Source of the DNA: SHVO01 sp050246995
GTDB taxonomy: Bacteria > Pseudomonadota > Alphaproteobacteria > Rhodospirillales > Rhodospirillaceae
Reading direction: 5' to 3'
Assembly: GCA_050246995.1 (NCBI GenBank)
Contig: JBFWVA010000001.1
Location: 124,001-188,000, forward strand
DNA: 64,000 bases
Made by a program: the position numbers and the translations under genes. The notes below the pieces were generated by a model. That model saw only the letters and a list, made by a program, of their open reading frames with translations. It was not told where the DNA came from and searched no databases. How positions within the stretch are numbered: position 1 is the first letter of the stretch; each line of letters begins with the position of its first letter. Positions 25,406 through 33,391 of the stretch are shown one piece after another.

Positions 25406-26182
25406 CTAGTCGACCGCGAGGAACAGGTCGCACTCACGATTTTCGGTCGACGCGGTAACGGTGTAAGGATTGGCGGGACCGCCGCACACACCCGTCGTGA
25501 GACCGCTGTTTCTGATGCGGCCAAGGCCCGGCACGCCGTCGTCGAACTTCTGATCAACCTGAAAGGCGCTGGCCGCCGTCAAAGCGCCTTGGCTCGACGC
25601 CGAGATCGCACCGGCCGTGGCCGCCAAGCGCAGCCACACCGCGCTCATCCTAGAGGCCGGGACTGACGTGACACCTTCATGGGTACCAGAAGCCGCGGTG
25701 AGACCCGTATTGCTCCAGGGCGCGGACGGCAGCGGCGACGGCGTCGCGCCGCCCGAGAAAATCGACACGCCGCTCGAAGCGCCGACCTGACCACCGCCGT
25801 AAAGACCCGACGCCACCAGGCTCTGGAAGTAGCCGTAGAATTCACCTTGCGAGGCGTTGACCCCGGCGATCCCAGCAGCGCTGGCCGCCGCGATCCCCGC
25901 CGCCGTTGCGACGAAACCGTTGTTGTCGCCGTTTTCAACTTGCGCCGAAATCTTGCTTGTCGCTTGGGCGAAGTCACCCGGCAGCGCACGATAACGATCG
26001 ACGAAGGTATTCTGCGCCGCGCGGATCTGATCGTACATCGCCGCCAAATTTTTCTGGCGGGCGCTCTCGATCACTTCCTGGCCCTTCAAGATCCCGCCAA
26101 CGATCAACCCGATGATCACCAGCACGATCGACATTTCGATCAGCGTAAAGCCCCGCTGATCACGCGACATGTAACTTGGCAT
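25406..26182 (-). CDS. major pilin candidate (class III signal peptide)
   Basis: This 258-residue prepilin has a leader of ten or eleven residues ending in Arg-Gly, then FTLIEMSIVLVIIGLIVGGI with Glu5 and a continuing charged helix (KGQEVIESARQKN). The C-terminal domain is very rich in Gly, Ala, Ser and Thr (many potential O-glycosylation sites) and ends with a two-cysteine loop (GVCGG...ENRECDLF), the D-region of type IV pilins. GGGGGT stands 7 nt before the ATG at 26182, and a strong hairpin follows the gene. Its own 200-nt AT-rich leader and terminator mark it as the most highly expressed gene of the locus and hence the likely major subunit. Confidence 0.88.
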   Translation of the reverse strand: MPSYMSRDQRGFTLIEMSIVLVIIGLIVGGILKGQEVIESARQKNLAAMYDQIRAAQNTFVDRYRALPGDFAQATSKISAQVENGDNNGFVATAAGIAAASAAGIAGVNASQGEFYGYFQSLVASGLYGGGQVGASSGVSIFSGGATPSPLPSAPWSNTGLTAASGTHEGVTSVPASRMSAVWLRLAATAGAISASSQGALTAASAFQVDQKFDDGVPGLGRIRNSGLTTGVCGGPANPYTVTASTENRECDLFLAVD

Positions 26183-26382
26183 TGTTGAAACCCCCGAAGT
26201 CTGAATGCTTTTCTAGCGCAGTCCGAACGGATCGCCCTATATCCGAATCTGATATCTTTCTAACATAGGTTCAATATTTTGCACCAGTCTCTTTTCACGG
26301 CAATTTATTATTACATTTCAATTGAGTATATAATCGCAAGTCGCGCGTAAGTACGGTGAAAAAATTACAACCATACCGCGCT
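26183..26382 (-). promoter_or_regulatory. AT-rich leader and promoter region of the major pilin gene
   Basis: This 200-base gap is clearly AT-richer than its surroundings (runs such as AATTTATTATTACATTTCAATTGAGTATATAATC on the plus strand in pieces). On the minus strand a weak sigma-70-like pair can be written as TTGCGA, 18 nt, TGTAAT. No good sigma-54 site (GG-N10-GC) was found. It separates the pilin gene from the gene at 26383 and is the likely place where pilin transcription starts. Exact boxes are uncertain. Confidence 0.4.
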
Positions 26383-27090
26383 TTATTCCTGACCCATTTT
26401 CAATCTATAGGAAATTTCATCCAGCCAATTGATTTCCTCAGTGGTTAACAAGCGCCCCTTTTCACTGCGCACTTGTTCCATGAATGAATAGCCTTCCGCC
26501 GGACGGCCGAGCTTTTCCAGCAGCAGCGCCGGAAACATCCAGACCCAGTGCGGGACCTCGGGAAAGTCATACGTCGCAGCAATCCGCGAAATTCGCAGCG
26601 CGTATTCAGTGTCCTTCAAACGGTGGTCGGCGAGATCGATGCATTGCACCAGCCAGTACCAGTGGCGGCGCGGATCGCTTACGGCTTTTTCGACGACGAA
26701 GTCGATGACACGCCGCAGATCGCTTTCGTTCTGGGTATAGGAAAAATACCGGCTCGCGAGAATAAAGTGGTGGGCGGCGTTTGGATCGAGCGCCGCGAGG
26801 CTGTTCAGCCATCCCAACACGTAGCTGTAATTGTACTGACTGATCGGCGTGACCTTGCCGCCCCCGTCGCCTGCGTTCTGTAGCCCGATGGCCATGCGGC
26901 GATAGAGAAACTGGTCGTCACCGAATGCGAGCGCCTTGCGGGCGATTGTCCCCGGCGGCGGGGTCAGGACCGGCGCGGCGCCCTGGATATTCCGGGTAAG
27001 CCCTGCGAGACCGGCGTGCGCCGCCAACAGCACAAGGCAAAGCGCGGCGATCGTCCGCGGAGCCTTGCCGACGTCTGACGTCCCAAACAT
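26383..27090 (-). CDS. hypothetical anchored periplasmic helical-repeat protein
   Basis: This 235-residue protein begins with an N-terminal hydrophobic anchor (about 13-31) followed by an extended Pro-rich link and an all-helical domain rich in aromatic residues (FLYRRMAIGLQNAGD, NYSYVLGWLNSLAALDPNA, PHWVWMFPALLLEKLGRPAEGY), similar in feel to TPR/SEL1-like repeats. No known family recognised. Its ATG overlaps the stop of the ABC permease gene (TGATG), so it is likely the partner of that permease. A periplasmic or envelope role in the pilus-linked ABC transporter is inferred from coupling. Confidence 0.65.
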   Translation of the reverse strand: MFGTSDVGKAPRTIAALCLVLLAAHAGLAGLTRNIQGAAPVLTPPPGTIARKALAFGDDQFLYRRMAIGLQNAGDGGGKVTPISQYNYSYVLGWLNSLAALDPNAAHHFILASRYFSYTQNESDLRRVIDFVVEKAVSDPRRHWYWLVQCIDLADHRLKDTEYALRISRIAATYDFPEVPHWVWMFPALLLEKLGRPAEGYSFMEQVRSEKGRLLTTEEINWLDEISYRLKMGQE

Positions 27091-27836
27091 CAGAATTGCC
27101 TGCGCGTCAGATCAAAAATCGATGCGGCAAGCACCAGCCCCAGGAACACCGCGCCCTGTGCGAAGGGCAACAACAGCGGCGCGCCCTGGCCATAAACCAG
27201 CCATTCGGTTTGCGCGAATAGGTCCAGGCGCGGAATGATCAACGCCAGGGCGTCGACGACATAGTCCGAAGCCCTGACTTCGCGAACGCCCGGCATGAAA
27301 TCGCGAATACCGAGGAACAATCCCATCAAGCGGGACAGGGCGTAAAACCCGAGCGAAAAAATCACGCAGGACGTCGCGCGCTCGAGCATAAGGCCGGCGA
27401 AGATCGCCACGGCGACAATAATAAGACATTCCAGCAACAGGGACAGCGCCCACACCAAAAGGCCGGACGCCGCCGGCGCGACGAACCATAGCGCCGCCGC
27501 GAGACCGGCGACAAAGACGCAAGTCACGAGGGCAAAGCCGAGCCAATACCCAAGGACGAAACTGCCGCGCGTCAAAGCGCGGGCCAGGATGCCTTCAACT
27601 TCCCTGGTTTCGATCATGCTTTGAACATGAAAGGCCACGAAGACAACGAGACCGATTACGAGAACGATACGACCCGCCCCCGCCGCGAAGACCACAACCG
27701 CCTGTGCCTGCTCAATGAGCGCGGTACCACCCAGGAAAACCGCAGTCGCCGTCGCGCCGATCAGCGCGACGAGGAGTCCGGCGAAAAGACGATTTCGAAG
27801 GGCCGTCAGAGCGACGAGGCGAACCGTTGCCCACAT
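27090..27836 (-). CDS. ABC-2 type permease-like membrane protein (PilI-like)
   Basis: This 248-residue protein has about six membrane helices (residues 15-37, 45-70, 95-120, 124-145, 150-175, 215-240) and the conserved VFVAFHVQSMIETREVEGIL segment before helix 3, which is the coupling region of ABC-2-type permeases (the pattern xREFExGTLE in others). It lies inside the pilus operon, 35 nt after the secretin gene. The only ABC ATPase in the locus is at 18074-18817. Together they could form a transporter such as that encoded by pilGHI in Myxococcus xanthus; substrate unknown. Confidence 0.72.
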   Translation of the reverse strand: MWATVRLVALTALRNRLFAGLLVALIGATATAVFLGGTALIEQAQAVVVFAAGAGRIVLVIGLVVFVAFHVQSMIETREVEGILARALTRGSFVLGYWLGFALVTCVFVAGLAAALWFVAPAASGLLVWALSLLLECLIIVAVAIFAGLMLERATSCVIFSLGFYALSRLMGLFLGIRDFMPGVREVRASDYVVDALALIIPRLDLFAQTEWLVYGQGAPLLLPFAQGAVFLGLVLAASIFDLTRRQF

Positions 27837-27871
27837 GATTCAACAGATCACCGAATGCCGTTCAGCGGAAC

Positions 27872-29911
27872 CTAAAATACAATCGGCCGCGGATCCGGCG
27901 TGAAGGTCTTGTAGAGGCGGATATCTTCGTCGGAAATCGTTTCCGGCGCGTTGGCCAGCGTTGCGCGAATGAACACGACCAGTTCGGTCACTCTGTTCTG
28001 TTTGATGTCCTGCGACAGCGCCTTACCCACGAGCGGAACATCCATGATGCCAGGCAAGCCTTCGCGCGTATTCTGGACATCTTCCTGCATCAAACCGCCC
28101 ATGACGACAGTCTGACCGGATTCCATCGTCACCAGGGAATCCATTTCGCGCACTTCAACGATCGGGATCGGCGACGACACGATGGGCGTCGAGCTATTGG
28201 CGGCCTGCGCCAAAGCGACGGTCACCGCGACACCGGGATCGTTCACATACCCGGTTACACGCGTGATGGACGGCCGCAGGCTCAATGAAATCCGCCGGGA
28301 GATCGGGTCGATGGCGGGTTGGACGCTCATGATCATGCCGATGGGAACGGTCTTGATCTGACTGTCGACGGTCAGCCGGTCGCGCTGCCCCGCTTGGGCT
28401 GCTTCCTGAAGCTGAACCTGCAGGTCAAAAAAGACCTGGTTCTTCGCCACTTTCAATAGCGCGACCTGGTTGTTCAACGCGGTGAGACGCGGGCTGGACA
28501 GCGTACGCACCGTGCCGAACTGGCGCACAAGCTGGAGTGCGAGGCTGAGATCGCCGTCGTTCATCCACGCGGCGGTAAAAGTTGGATCGACCAACTCCGC
28601 CGGAACCACTTCGCGCGTGAAGTTCGTGCCGATGGTCAAGTTGTCGTTGGTGGCGGGGAACCGCAGATCGCCCTGCGGACCGAAGACAGCGTTCCAGTCG
28701 ATTCCGGCGCGGTACTGATCGTTGAGAGTGACTTCAACGATCTTGGCTTCGATAAGAACCTGCTGATTCACCGCGGCGCGCACGTCGCGCAAATATCTTT
28801 CAATGGCCATGTGCTGGCGGCGGGTCGCGAACACGGTGATGATACCGGCTTGCGGATTGAGGCTGAAGCGGCTGTTGGTGGGGCCGACGTCCGCTTGCGT
28901 TTGCTGCCGCGCGCCAGGGCTCTGCGCCGCGCCCGCGCCGCCCCGGTCTTCCTGAAGCATCGCATCGAGTTGCTGCTGGCGGTTCTGGGTGAGCGCCGCC
29001 GCCTGCGCGGGGAGCGCCGCCGCCTGCGCGGGGAGCGCCGTCGCCGCGCCACCGGCGCCACCACCACCACCCGCAGCGCCGCCGGCCGCACCACCGGCAG
29101 CCGCCGTTGCGCCTGCGGACGCGGGCGCTGCGACTTGCGGTGTAAAGCTGGCATCGATGGCCGCTTGCTGGCGGCTGCGGCGGGACTGAATGCTGCCCAG
29201 GATTTCCTGGATGTTCGTCCCGATCGTCGTCCAGAAATGGGACTGCGACGACTGATTGACGCTGGTCTCCGACTTGTTCGAGCCCCCGCCCGCGCCGCCG
29301 GCCGCGCCCAGCGCTTGCGCGACGGTCGAAGGATCCGACGACGAACTAGCCGTTGAGTTCGAATTGCGCTGCACGTCGAGCACATCCATACGGTATTGCT
29401 CGAGGTACGGATCGTCGATTTCAACACGCAGCGTATTGCGTTCCATTTTGTAGCGAAGCTCGGCGAGTTCCGAGATGCGGTCGATCACCTCGATGAACGG
29501 CCGGTCCGTCGCCGTCATGATGACGCCGCCCGCAATGCGGGGATCCATTTCGAGATCGACGCCGGCGCGGCGCGCGAGTTCGATTAGAATGTCCCTGACG
29601 GGCGTGGTTTCAGTGACCGAGATGGAGACCCGGCGCGTATCGGCGAGTTCGGGCGCCGACGGCGCTGCGACGACGGATTGGAAACCGGGGATCGGCGGTT
29701 CGGCCCCGGCCGCGTCGCCGGATTTCTTGTCGGCGCCGCGGCGGCCCAGAAGCTGCGCGTACTCCGCCTTGTCGATGTTGCCGGCGGTATCGTAGTCGTT
29801 GAAGTGAGCGCCGGAGCACGAACTGAGCATCGCGGCGATTGCCGATAGCGCGACACCTGAACGCAGCCGCTTCGCGGCCACGACCGCCGAAAGAATTCCA
29901 GCGCCCATCAT
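27872..29911 (-). CDS. secretin lipoprotein (PilQ/MshL/GspD family)
   Basis: From the ATG at 29911 the product is 679 residues. A lipoprotein signal ends in the lipobox LSSC (Cys at about 32). An N-terminal STN/secretin-N domain (about 94-165, TPVRDILIELARRAGVDLEM) is followed by a Gly/Ala/Gln-rich low-complexity spacer, a second N-domain, and the C-terminal secretin barrel with VRTLSSPRLTALNNQVALLK and MESGQTVVMGGLMQEDVQNT before PLVGKAL. It forms the outer-membrane pore for the pilus. GGGGG stands upstream of the chosen start. The long spacer makes it closer to MshL than PilQ. Confidence 0.92.
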   Translation of the reverse strand: MMGAGILSAVVAAKRLRSGVALSAIAAMLSSCSGAHFNDYDTAGNIDKAEYAQLLGRRGADKKSGDAAGAEPPIPGFQSVVAAPSAPELADTRRVSISVTETTPVRDILIELARRAGVDLEMDPRIAGGVIMTATDRPFIEVIDRISELAELRYKMERNTLRVEIDDPYLEQYRMDVLDVQRNSNSTASSSSDPSTVAQALGAAGGAGGGSNKSETSVNQSSQSHFWTTIGTNIQEILGSIQSRRSRQQAAIDASFTPQVAAPASAGATAAAGGAAGGAAGGGGGAGGAATALPAQAAALPAQAAALTQNRQQQLDAMLQEDRGGAGAAQSPGARQQTQADVGPTNSRFSLNPQAGIITVFATRRQHMAIERYLRDVRAAVNQQVLIEAKIVEVTLNDQYRAGIDWNAVFGPQGDLRFPATNDNLTIGTNFTREVVPAELVDPTFTAAWMNDGDLSLALQLVRQFGTVRTLSSPRLTALNNQVALLKVAKNQVFFDLQVQLQEAAQAGQRDRLTVDSQIKTVPIGMIMSVQPAIDPISRRISLSLRPSITRVTGYVNDPGVAVTVALAQAANSSTPIVSSPIPIVEVREMDSLVTMESGQTVVMGGLMQEDVQNTREGLPGIMDVPLVGKALSQDIKQNRVTELVVFIRATLANAPETISDEDIRLYKTFTPDPRPIVF
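28991..29040. repeat. 21-bp tandem repeat inside the secretin gene
   Basis: The unit GAGCGCCGCCGCCTGCGCGGG occurs twice in a row (28991-29011, 29012-29032) and begins a third time. It encodes the heptapeptide Leu-Pro-Ala-Gln-Ala-Ala-Ala on the minus strand, in the low-complexity spacer of the secretin. Copy number is likely to vary between strains. Confidence 0.8.
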
Positions 29912-30111
29912 GAAAAATCCCCCGTACCAAACCCATCGTAGATCTGTGCGGCCTAACGCCGCCGATCCGTTAATTCCCCGCCGGCGAGGCGCCTTCCGGC
30001 GCACGATTTCGCGCGGCCCTTGAAGCACGGCTCAGCCCATCTAAGAGGTAGCACGCGCACAGTTGCAAACCAAGGCCGGAACCCGACCCCGCGGATTGCG
30101 CCAGCCCAACA

Positions 30112-30858
30112 TTACAGCGTGATGATGGCGCCCCAGAACGCCAGCAAAAGCGCGGGGCCAAAGGCGAAATGGTTCCCGGGCCGGTGATTTCGCATCCACG
30201 GCAGGACGGCGACCGCCGCCCCCAACACCCCCGCGACACCAAGGGCGGTCAGAAGCGGTATGGGCGGAAGCGCCAGGGCCGCCGCCGCCATTAGTTTCGC
30301 ATCGCCCATACTTAGCCCCTGACGTATGAACCTTCGCCCCGCGGCGTCGAACGCCACGGCCGACGCAAAGACCACGACGCAGGCGATCGCTGCGGTCACA
30401 TAATCGCCGTCGCCGGCGGCGCGATGCGCGGCAAACAGAATGGCAAGAATCGCGAGCAGGCTATTCGGCAACCGCCGGTGTTCGACGTCGATGATGGCCA
30501 GCGCCATCATGACGGGCGTGGCGGCCAGGACCAGAACGAGCCGGGCCGTATCGGCGACGGCAAGCGCCGCGACGGCGAACAACAGCGCCGTCAAAATCTC
30601 GATCGCAGGATAGCGCCACGACACGCGCGCGCCGCAGTGGCCGCATTTTCCGCCGTGCATCAGCCACGAGAACACAGGCACCAGATCCTTCGGCGTGAGC
30701 GTGGTCCCGCAGGAAGGACAGGCGGACCTGCCTTTCGCGATGCTTTGTCCGCGCGGCAGCCGATAACTGAGCGCGGTGACGAAACTTCCGAAAATCAAAC
30801 CCAGCACGACGACGATGGGCAGGGCGCTGAGCGGCAATGACGCTTGAATCGGGATCAT
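30112..30858 (-). CDS. prepilin leader peptidase / N-methyltransferase (PilD/GspO)
   Basis: This 248-residue inner-membrane aspartyl protease removes the class III leader from prepilins and methylates the new N-terminus. The two zinc-type cysteine pairs CPSC (about 47-50) and CGHC (about 72-75) mark the bifunctional form. The catalytic aspartates are in IIDVEHRRLPN and SMGDAKLMAAA (GxGD-type, first Gly replaced by Ser). About eight membrane segments. It directly follows the ExeA-like gene, and a 200-nt gap separates it from the secretin start, a possible internal promoter region. It should process all three prepilins of the locus. Confidence 0.93.
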   Translation of the reverse strand: MIPIQASLPLSALPIVVVLGLIFGSFVTALSYRLPRGQSIAKGRSACPSCGTTLTPKDLVPVFSWLMHGGKCGHCGARVSWRYPAIEILTALLFAVAALAVADTARLVLVLAATPVMMALAIIDVEHRRLPNSLLAILAILFAAHRAAGDGDYVTAAIACVVVFASAVAFDAAGRRFIRQGLSMGDAKLMAAAALALPPIPLLTALGVAGVLGAAVAVLPWMRNHRPGNHFAFGPALLLAFWGAIITL

Positions 30859-31878
30859 TTATGGGGGTGCGGCCGCCGCCGGCGGGCTCGCCGCCGAAGC
30901 CGCCGGAGCGGCCGGCCCAAAGGCGTCCTGGGCCCGCGCGTAAGCCGTTTTCGCCCAGTTCTGCAGCGGGGTACTGAAGGCGAAGAGAAGCACGACCGCG
31001 GCGACTTCCGCTGCAATCACGCCATACCAAAACGAGCGCGGCCAGCGGCGCCGCTTTACTTTCGGCACGAGCTGCGGACTATCCGCAATGGCGCCATCGG
31101 CATGCTTTTCCGTGACCTGGATCGATCCCGCGCCGTAGGCGACCAGCAACGCCTTGTCGGCGAGAATGTTGATGACGCGCGGCACAAAATTTGCCGCCCG
31201 CGCGATGCGCTCCATCGCGCCCTCCGAGAAGATCGGAAATTCGATTCCGGCGAGCCGGCTGGTTTGCACACGGTGCATCATGTAGTGCACCGCTTCGGCC
31301 ACGTTAAGCGGGCCGGTATTGAAAGCAAAGCCGATACGCTGATTGATTTGCCGCAGGTTGGGTTGCTGCAAAAGCTCGTCGAGTTCGGATTGCCCGAACA
31401 TCACGATCTGAAGAAGTTTGCTGCGCTCGGTTTCGAGGTTGGACAGTAAGCGCACCGCCTCAAGGCCGGCGGCGCCCAAGGCCTGGGCCTCGTCGACAAT
31501 CAGCACGGCGTTACGTCCGAGCGCATGCTGCTCGAGAAGGAATGTGTTGAGGCCCTGAAGCATCTGCGAGCGCGATCCCGTCTCGATGCCGAATTCAGCG
31601 CACACGAGGGTCACGATGCTTTCGGGATCGACCTGGGGCGCGTTGAGGTAGGCGACCGCGTCGTTGGAGCCGACGAGCTTGCGGAGCAACAGCCGGCACA
31701 ACATCGTTTTGCCGGTCCCGACATCACCGACCACTTTCAGGATGCCGGTGTTGCGCGCGATCCCGAACAGGATCGACTGGATGATCTCGGTGTGCTTCTC
31801 GGTCGGATAATACTGGTTGGTATTGGGCGTGAGCGTGAACGGATGTTCTTTCAGCCCGAAGTGACCGAGGTATGGCAT
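30859..31878 (-). CDS. ExeA/MshM-like AAA ATPase
   Basis: This 339-residue protein is of the general secretion pathway A family: N-terminal YLGHFGLKEHPFTLTPNT, Walker A GDVGTGKT at about 51-58, Walker B LIVDEAQAL near 124-132, then sensor motifs and an AAA lid (FVPRVINILADKALLVAYG). A single membrane helix (about 285-303) is followed by a short Ala/Pro-rich periplasmic tail of about 35 residues. Longer ExeA proteins carry a peptidoglycan-binding domain there, which is missing. It likely uses ATP to help place the secretin through the wall. Gene follows the MshN-like gene by 12 nt. Confidence 0.88.
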   Translation of the reverse strand: MPYLGHFGLKEHPFTLTPNTNQYYPTEKHTEIIQSILFGIARNTGILKVVGDVGTGKTMLCRLLLRKLVGSNDAVAYLNAPQVDPESIVTLVCAEFGIETGSRSQMLQGLNTFLLEQHALGRNAVLIVDEAQALGAAGLEAVRLLSNLETERSKLLQIVMFGQSELDELLQQPNLRQINQRIGFAFNTGPLNVAEAVHYMMHRVQTSRLAGIEFPIFSEGAMERIARAANFVPRVINILADKALLVAYGAGSIQVTEKHADGAIADSPQLVPKVKRRRWPRSFWYGVIAAEVAAVVLLFAFSTPLQNWAKTAYARAQDAFGPAAPAASAASPPAAAAPP

Positions 31879-31890
31879 GCGCCCGCTCCC

Positions 31891-33147
31891 CTAACGGGCC
31901 CGCAGGAACCGCACCCGGCGTTCGATCTCGGTCGCGGACAACTCGCTGGGACCACGGCCCCCGGAGATCGACGCGAGCACGCGTTCATAGCTCGCGACCG
32001 CTTGATCGCGGCGGCCCAGATGATCGAGCACAAGCGCCATATTGTAGTGATACATCACGGTATCCGGCGCGAGGGCGATCGCGCGGCGGAAATAATCGAG
32101 CGCCTGCTGCAGCGAACCTACCTTGGCGTAAGCGAGGCCAATCTGGGCTTTGATCGGGCTGAAGGTCGCGTACTGCCGCTCAAGATCGAGCAAGCGCGCG
32201 AGCGCTTCCTGCGGCGTTCGTTCGGCGGCCACCGTCGTCAGATTTGTGAGCGCTTCGCGATTTTCCGGATCGAGCTTCAACACGCCTTCATAGGCGCTCT
32301 GCGCGTCGGGGCCGCGGCCGAGTTTCTGAAGCGCGGCGCCCCGGCCGAGGAGTGCAAGAATGCTGTTCGGTTCTTCCTTGAGCGCATCGTCGTAAAAACC
32401 GAGCGCCATTTCGTAAGAGCCGCGGATCAGCGCGTCGTAGCCCGCAGCCGCGTTGGAACGCGCGGTCTTGGAAACCTCGCGCACGGACACCTGATTGCCG
32501 ACGCCCTCAAGCGCGAACTCGGAACGGCTGATGGAAATGGGCGGGCTGAGCATACGCGCGGGCGAATCCGCCGCGAGCGTGGGCATCGGTTCGGTTTTTT
32601 GCGGCGTGCGCGGCGGTGCGGATTTCGGCGCCTCAGGCTTGGCCGCGGCTGGCGGCGCCGCGGCAACTTGCGTTTCCGCGGAGCTTGCTTCGGCCGGAGC
32701 TGCGGGAGCCGCCGCAGCCTCGGCGGTTGCGGGTGCGGGCGCCGCGGGTTGCGCCGGCGGTACCGCATCGGCGGCCGGAGCAGTGGCTGGCGCTGCGGGC
32801 GCATTCGCGGCAACAGACGCTGCGGCGGGGGCGGCGTTGGGCGCGGCGGATTCTGCGGCTGCGGGTGGCTGCATCACGGGCGGAGCCGGCGGCGGGGCGC
32901 TCGCGACTTGCGTGGCGGGCGGCATCAGGCTGTCCTGGAACATCACAAATGCAACGCCGCCGCCGACCGCGACGATAAAAATGCCGATCATCGCGATTCG
33001 GTTGAACATCAAGCCGCGTCCGCCGGCGGCTTTCAAAGCACCGGACGCCGCAAGGCGCTGTGGATCAAAACCAGATTCCGAAGACGCTGATTGGCGCAGC
33101 TCGTTTTCTTTCTCGGCCTTCTGCAAGGCCTTGTAGAGCACGCTCAT
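31891..33147 (-). CDS. MshN-like TPR protein with membrane anchor
   Basis: This 418-residue protein begins MSVLYKALQKAEKENELR (the usual start of MshN/GspB-like proteins), has one membrane helix at about 50-70, a long Ala/Pro-rich linker (about 80-200) that can span the periplasm, and TPR repeats at about 235-400 (NAAAGYDALIRGSYEMALGF, ALLGRGAALQKLGRGPDAQS, QIGLAYAKVGSLQQALDYFR, MYHYNMALVLDHLGRRDQAV). It probably works with the ExeA-like ATPase to build the secretin. It is the first gene of the minus arm; its promoter should lie in the 244-nt gap 33148-33391. Confidence 0.85.
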   Translation of the reverse strand: MSVLYKALQKAEKENELRQSASSESGFDPQRLAASGALKAAGGRGLMFNRIAMIGIFIVAVGGGVAFVMFQDSLMPPATQVASAPPPAPPVMQPPAAAESAAPNAAPAAASVAANAPAAPATAPAADAVPPAQPAAPAPATAEAAAAPAAPAEASSAETQVAAAPPAAAKPEAPKSAPPRTPQKTEPMPTLAADSPARMLSPPISISRSEFALEGVGNQVSVREVSKTARSNAAAGYDALIRGSYEMALGFYDDALKEEPNSILALLGRGAALQKLGRGPDAQSAYEGVLKLDPENREALTNLTTVAAERTPQEALARLLDLERQYATFSPIKAQIGLAYAKVGSLQQALDYFRRAIALAPDTVMYHYNMALVLDHLGRRDQAVASYERVLASISGGRGPSELSATEIERRVRFLRAR

Positions 33148-33391
33148 TGACTATCGCCCCAGATCGCGACACGCCGTTCGCAGCGCGTGCGACACCCCAA
33201 AATCGTCGCAAATTATTCCGCTTTTTGACGCCCTGTTTCCCGCCGGGCTATCAGTCTCCAACCTATACGCATACGCGGCGACTAGCAAGCATCGGCGCAG
33301 CATCGAAAACCGACGGTATGTCGTTGAGATCGCCGGATATTTTTTGTCTCAATGAGGCGTTGCCAAGAGGCCTCTTTTCCCGTCGCCGCGC

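Noticed and set aside
26275..26300. Possible sigma-54 promoter for the major pilin gene
   Set aside because: The minus-strand CTGGTGCAAAATATTGAA has GG but not the GC ten bases later that a sigma-54 site requires.
31525..33090. 521-codon plus-strand frame across the ExeA-like and MshN-like genes
   Set aside because: It is rich in Arg and Gly and arises from Ala/Pro-rich coding on the other strand.
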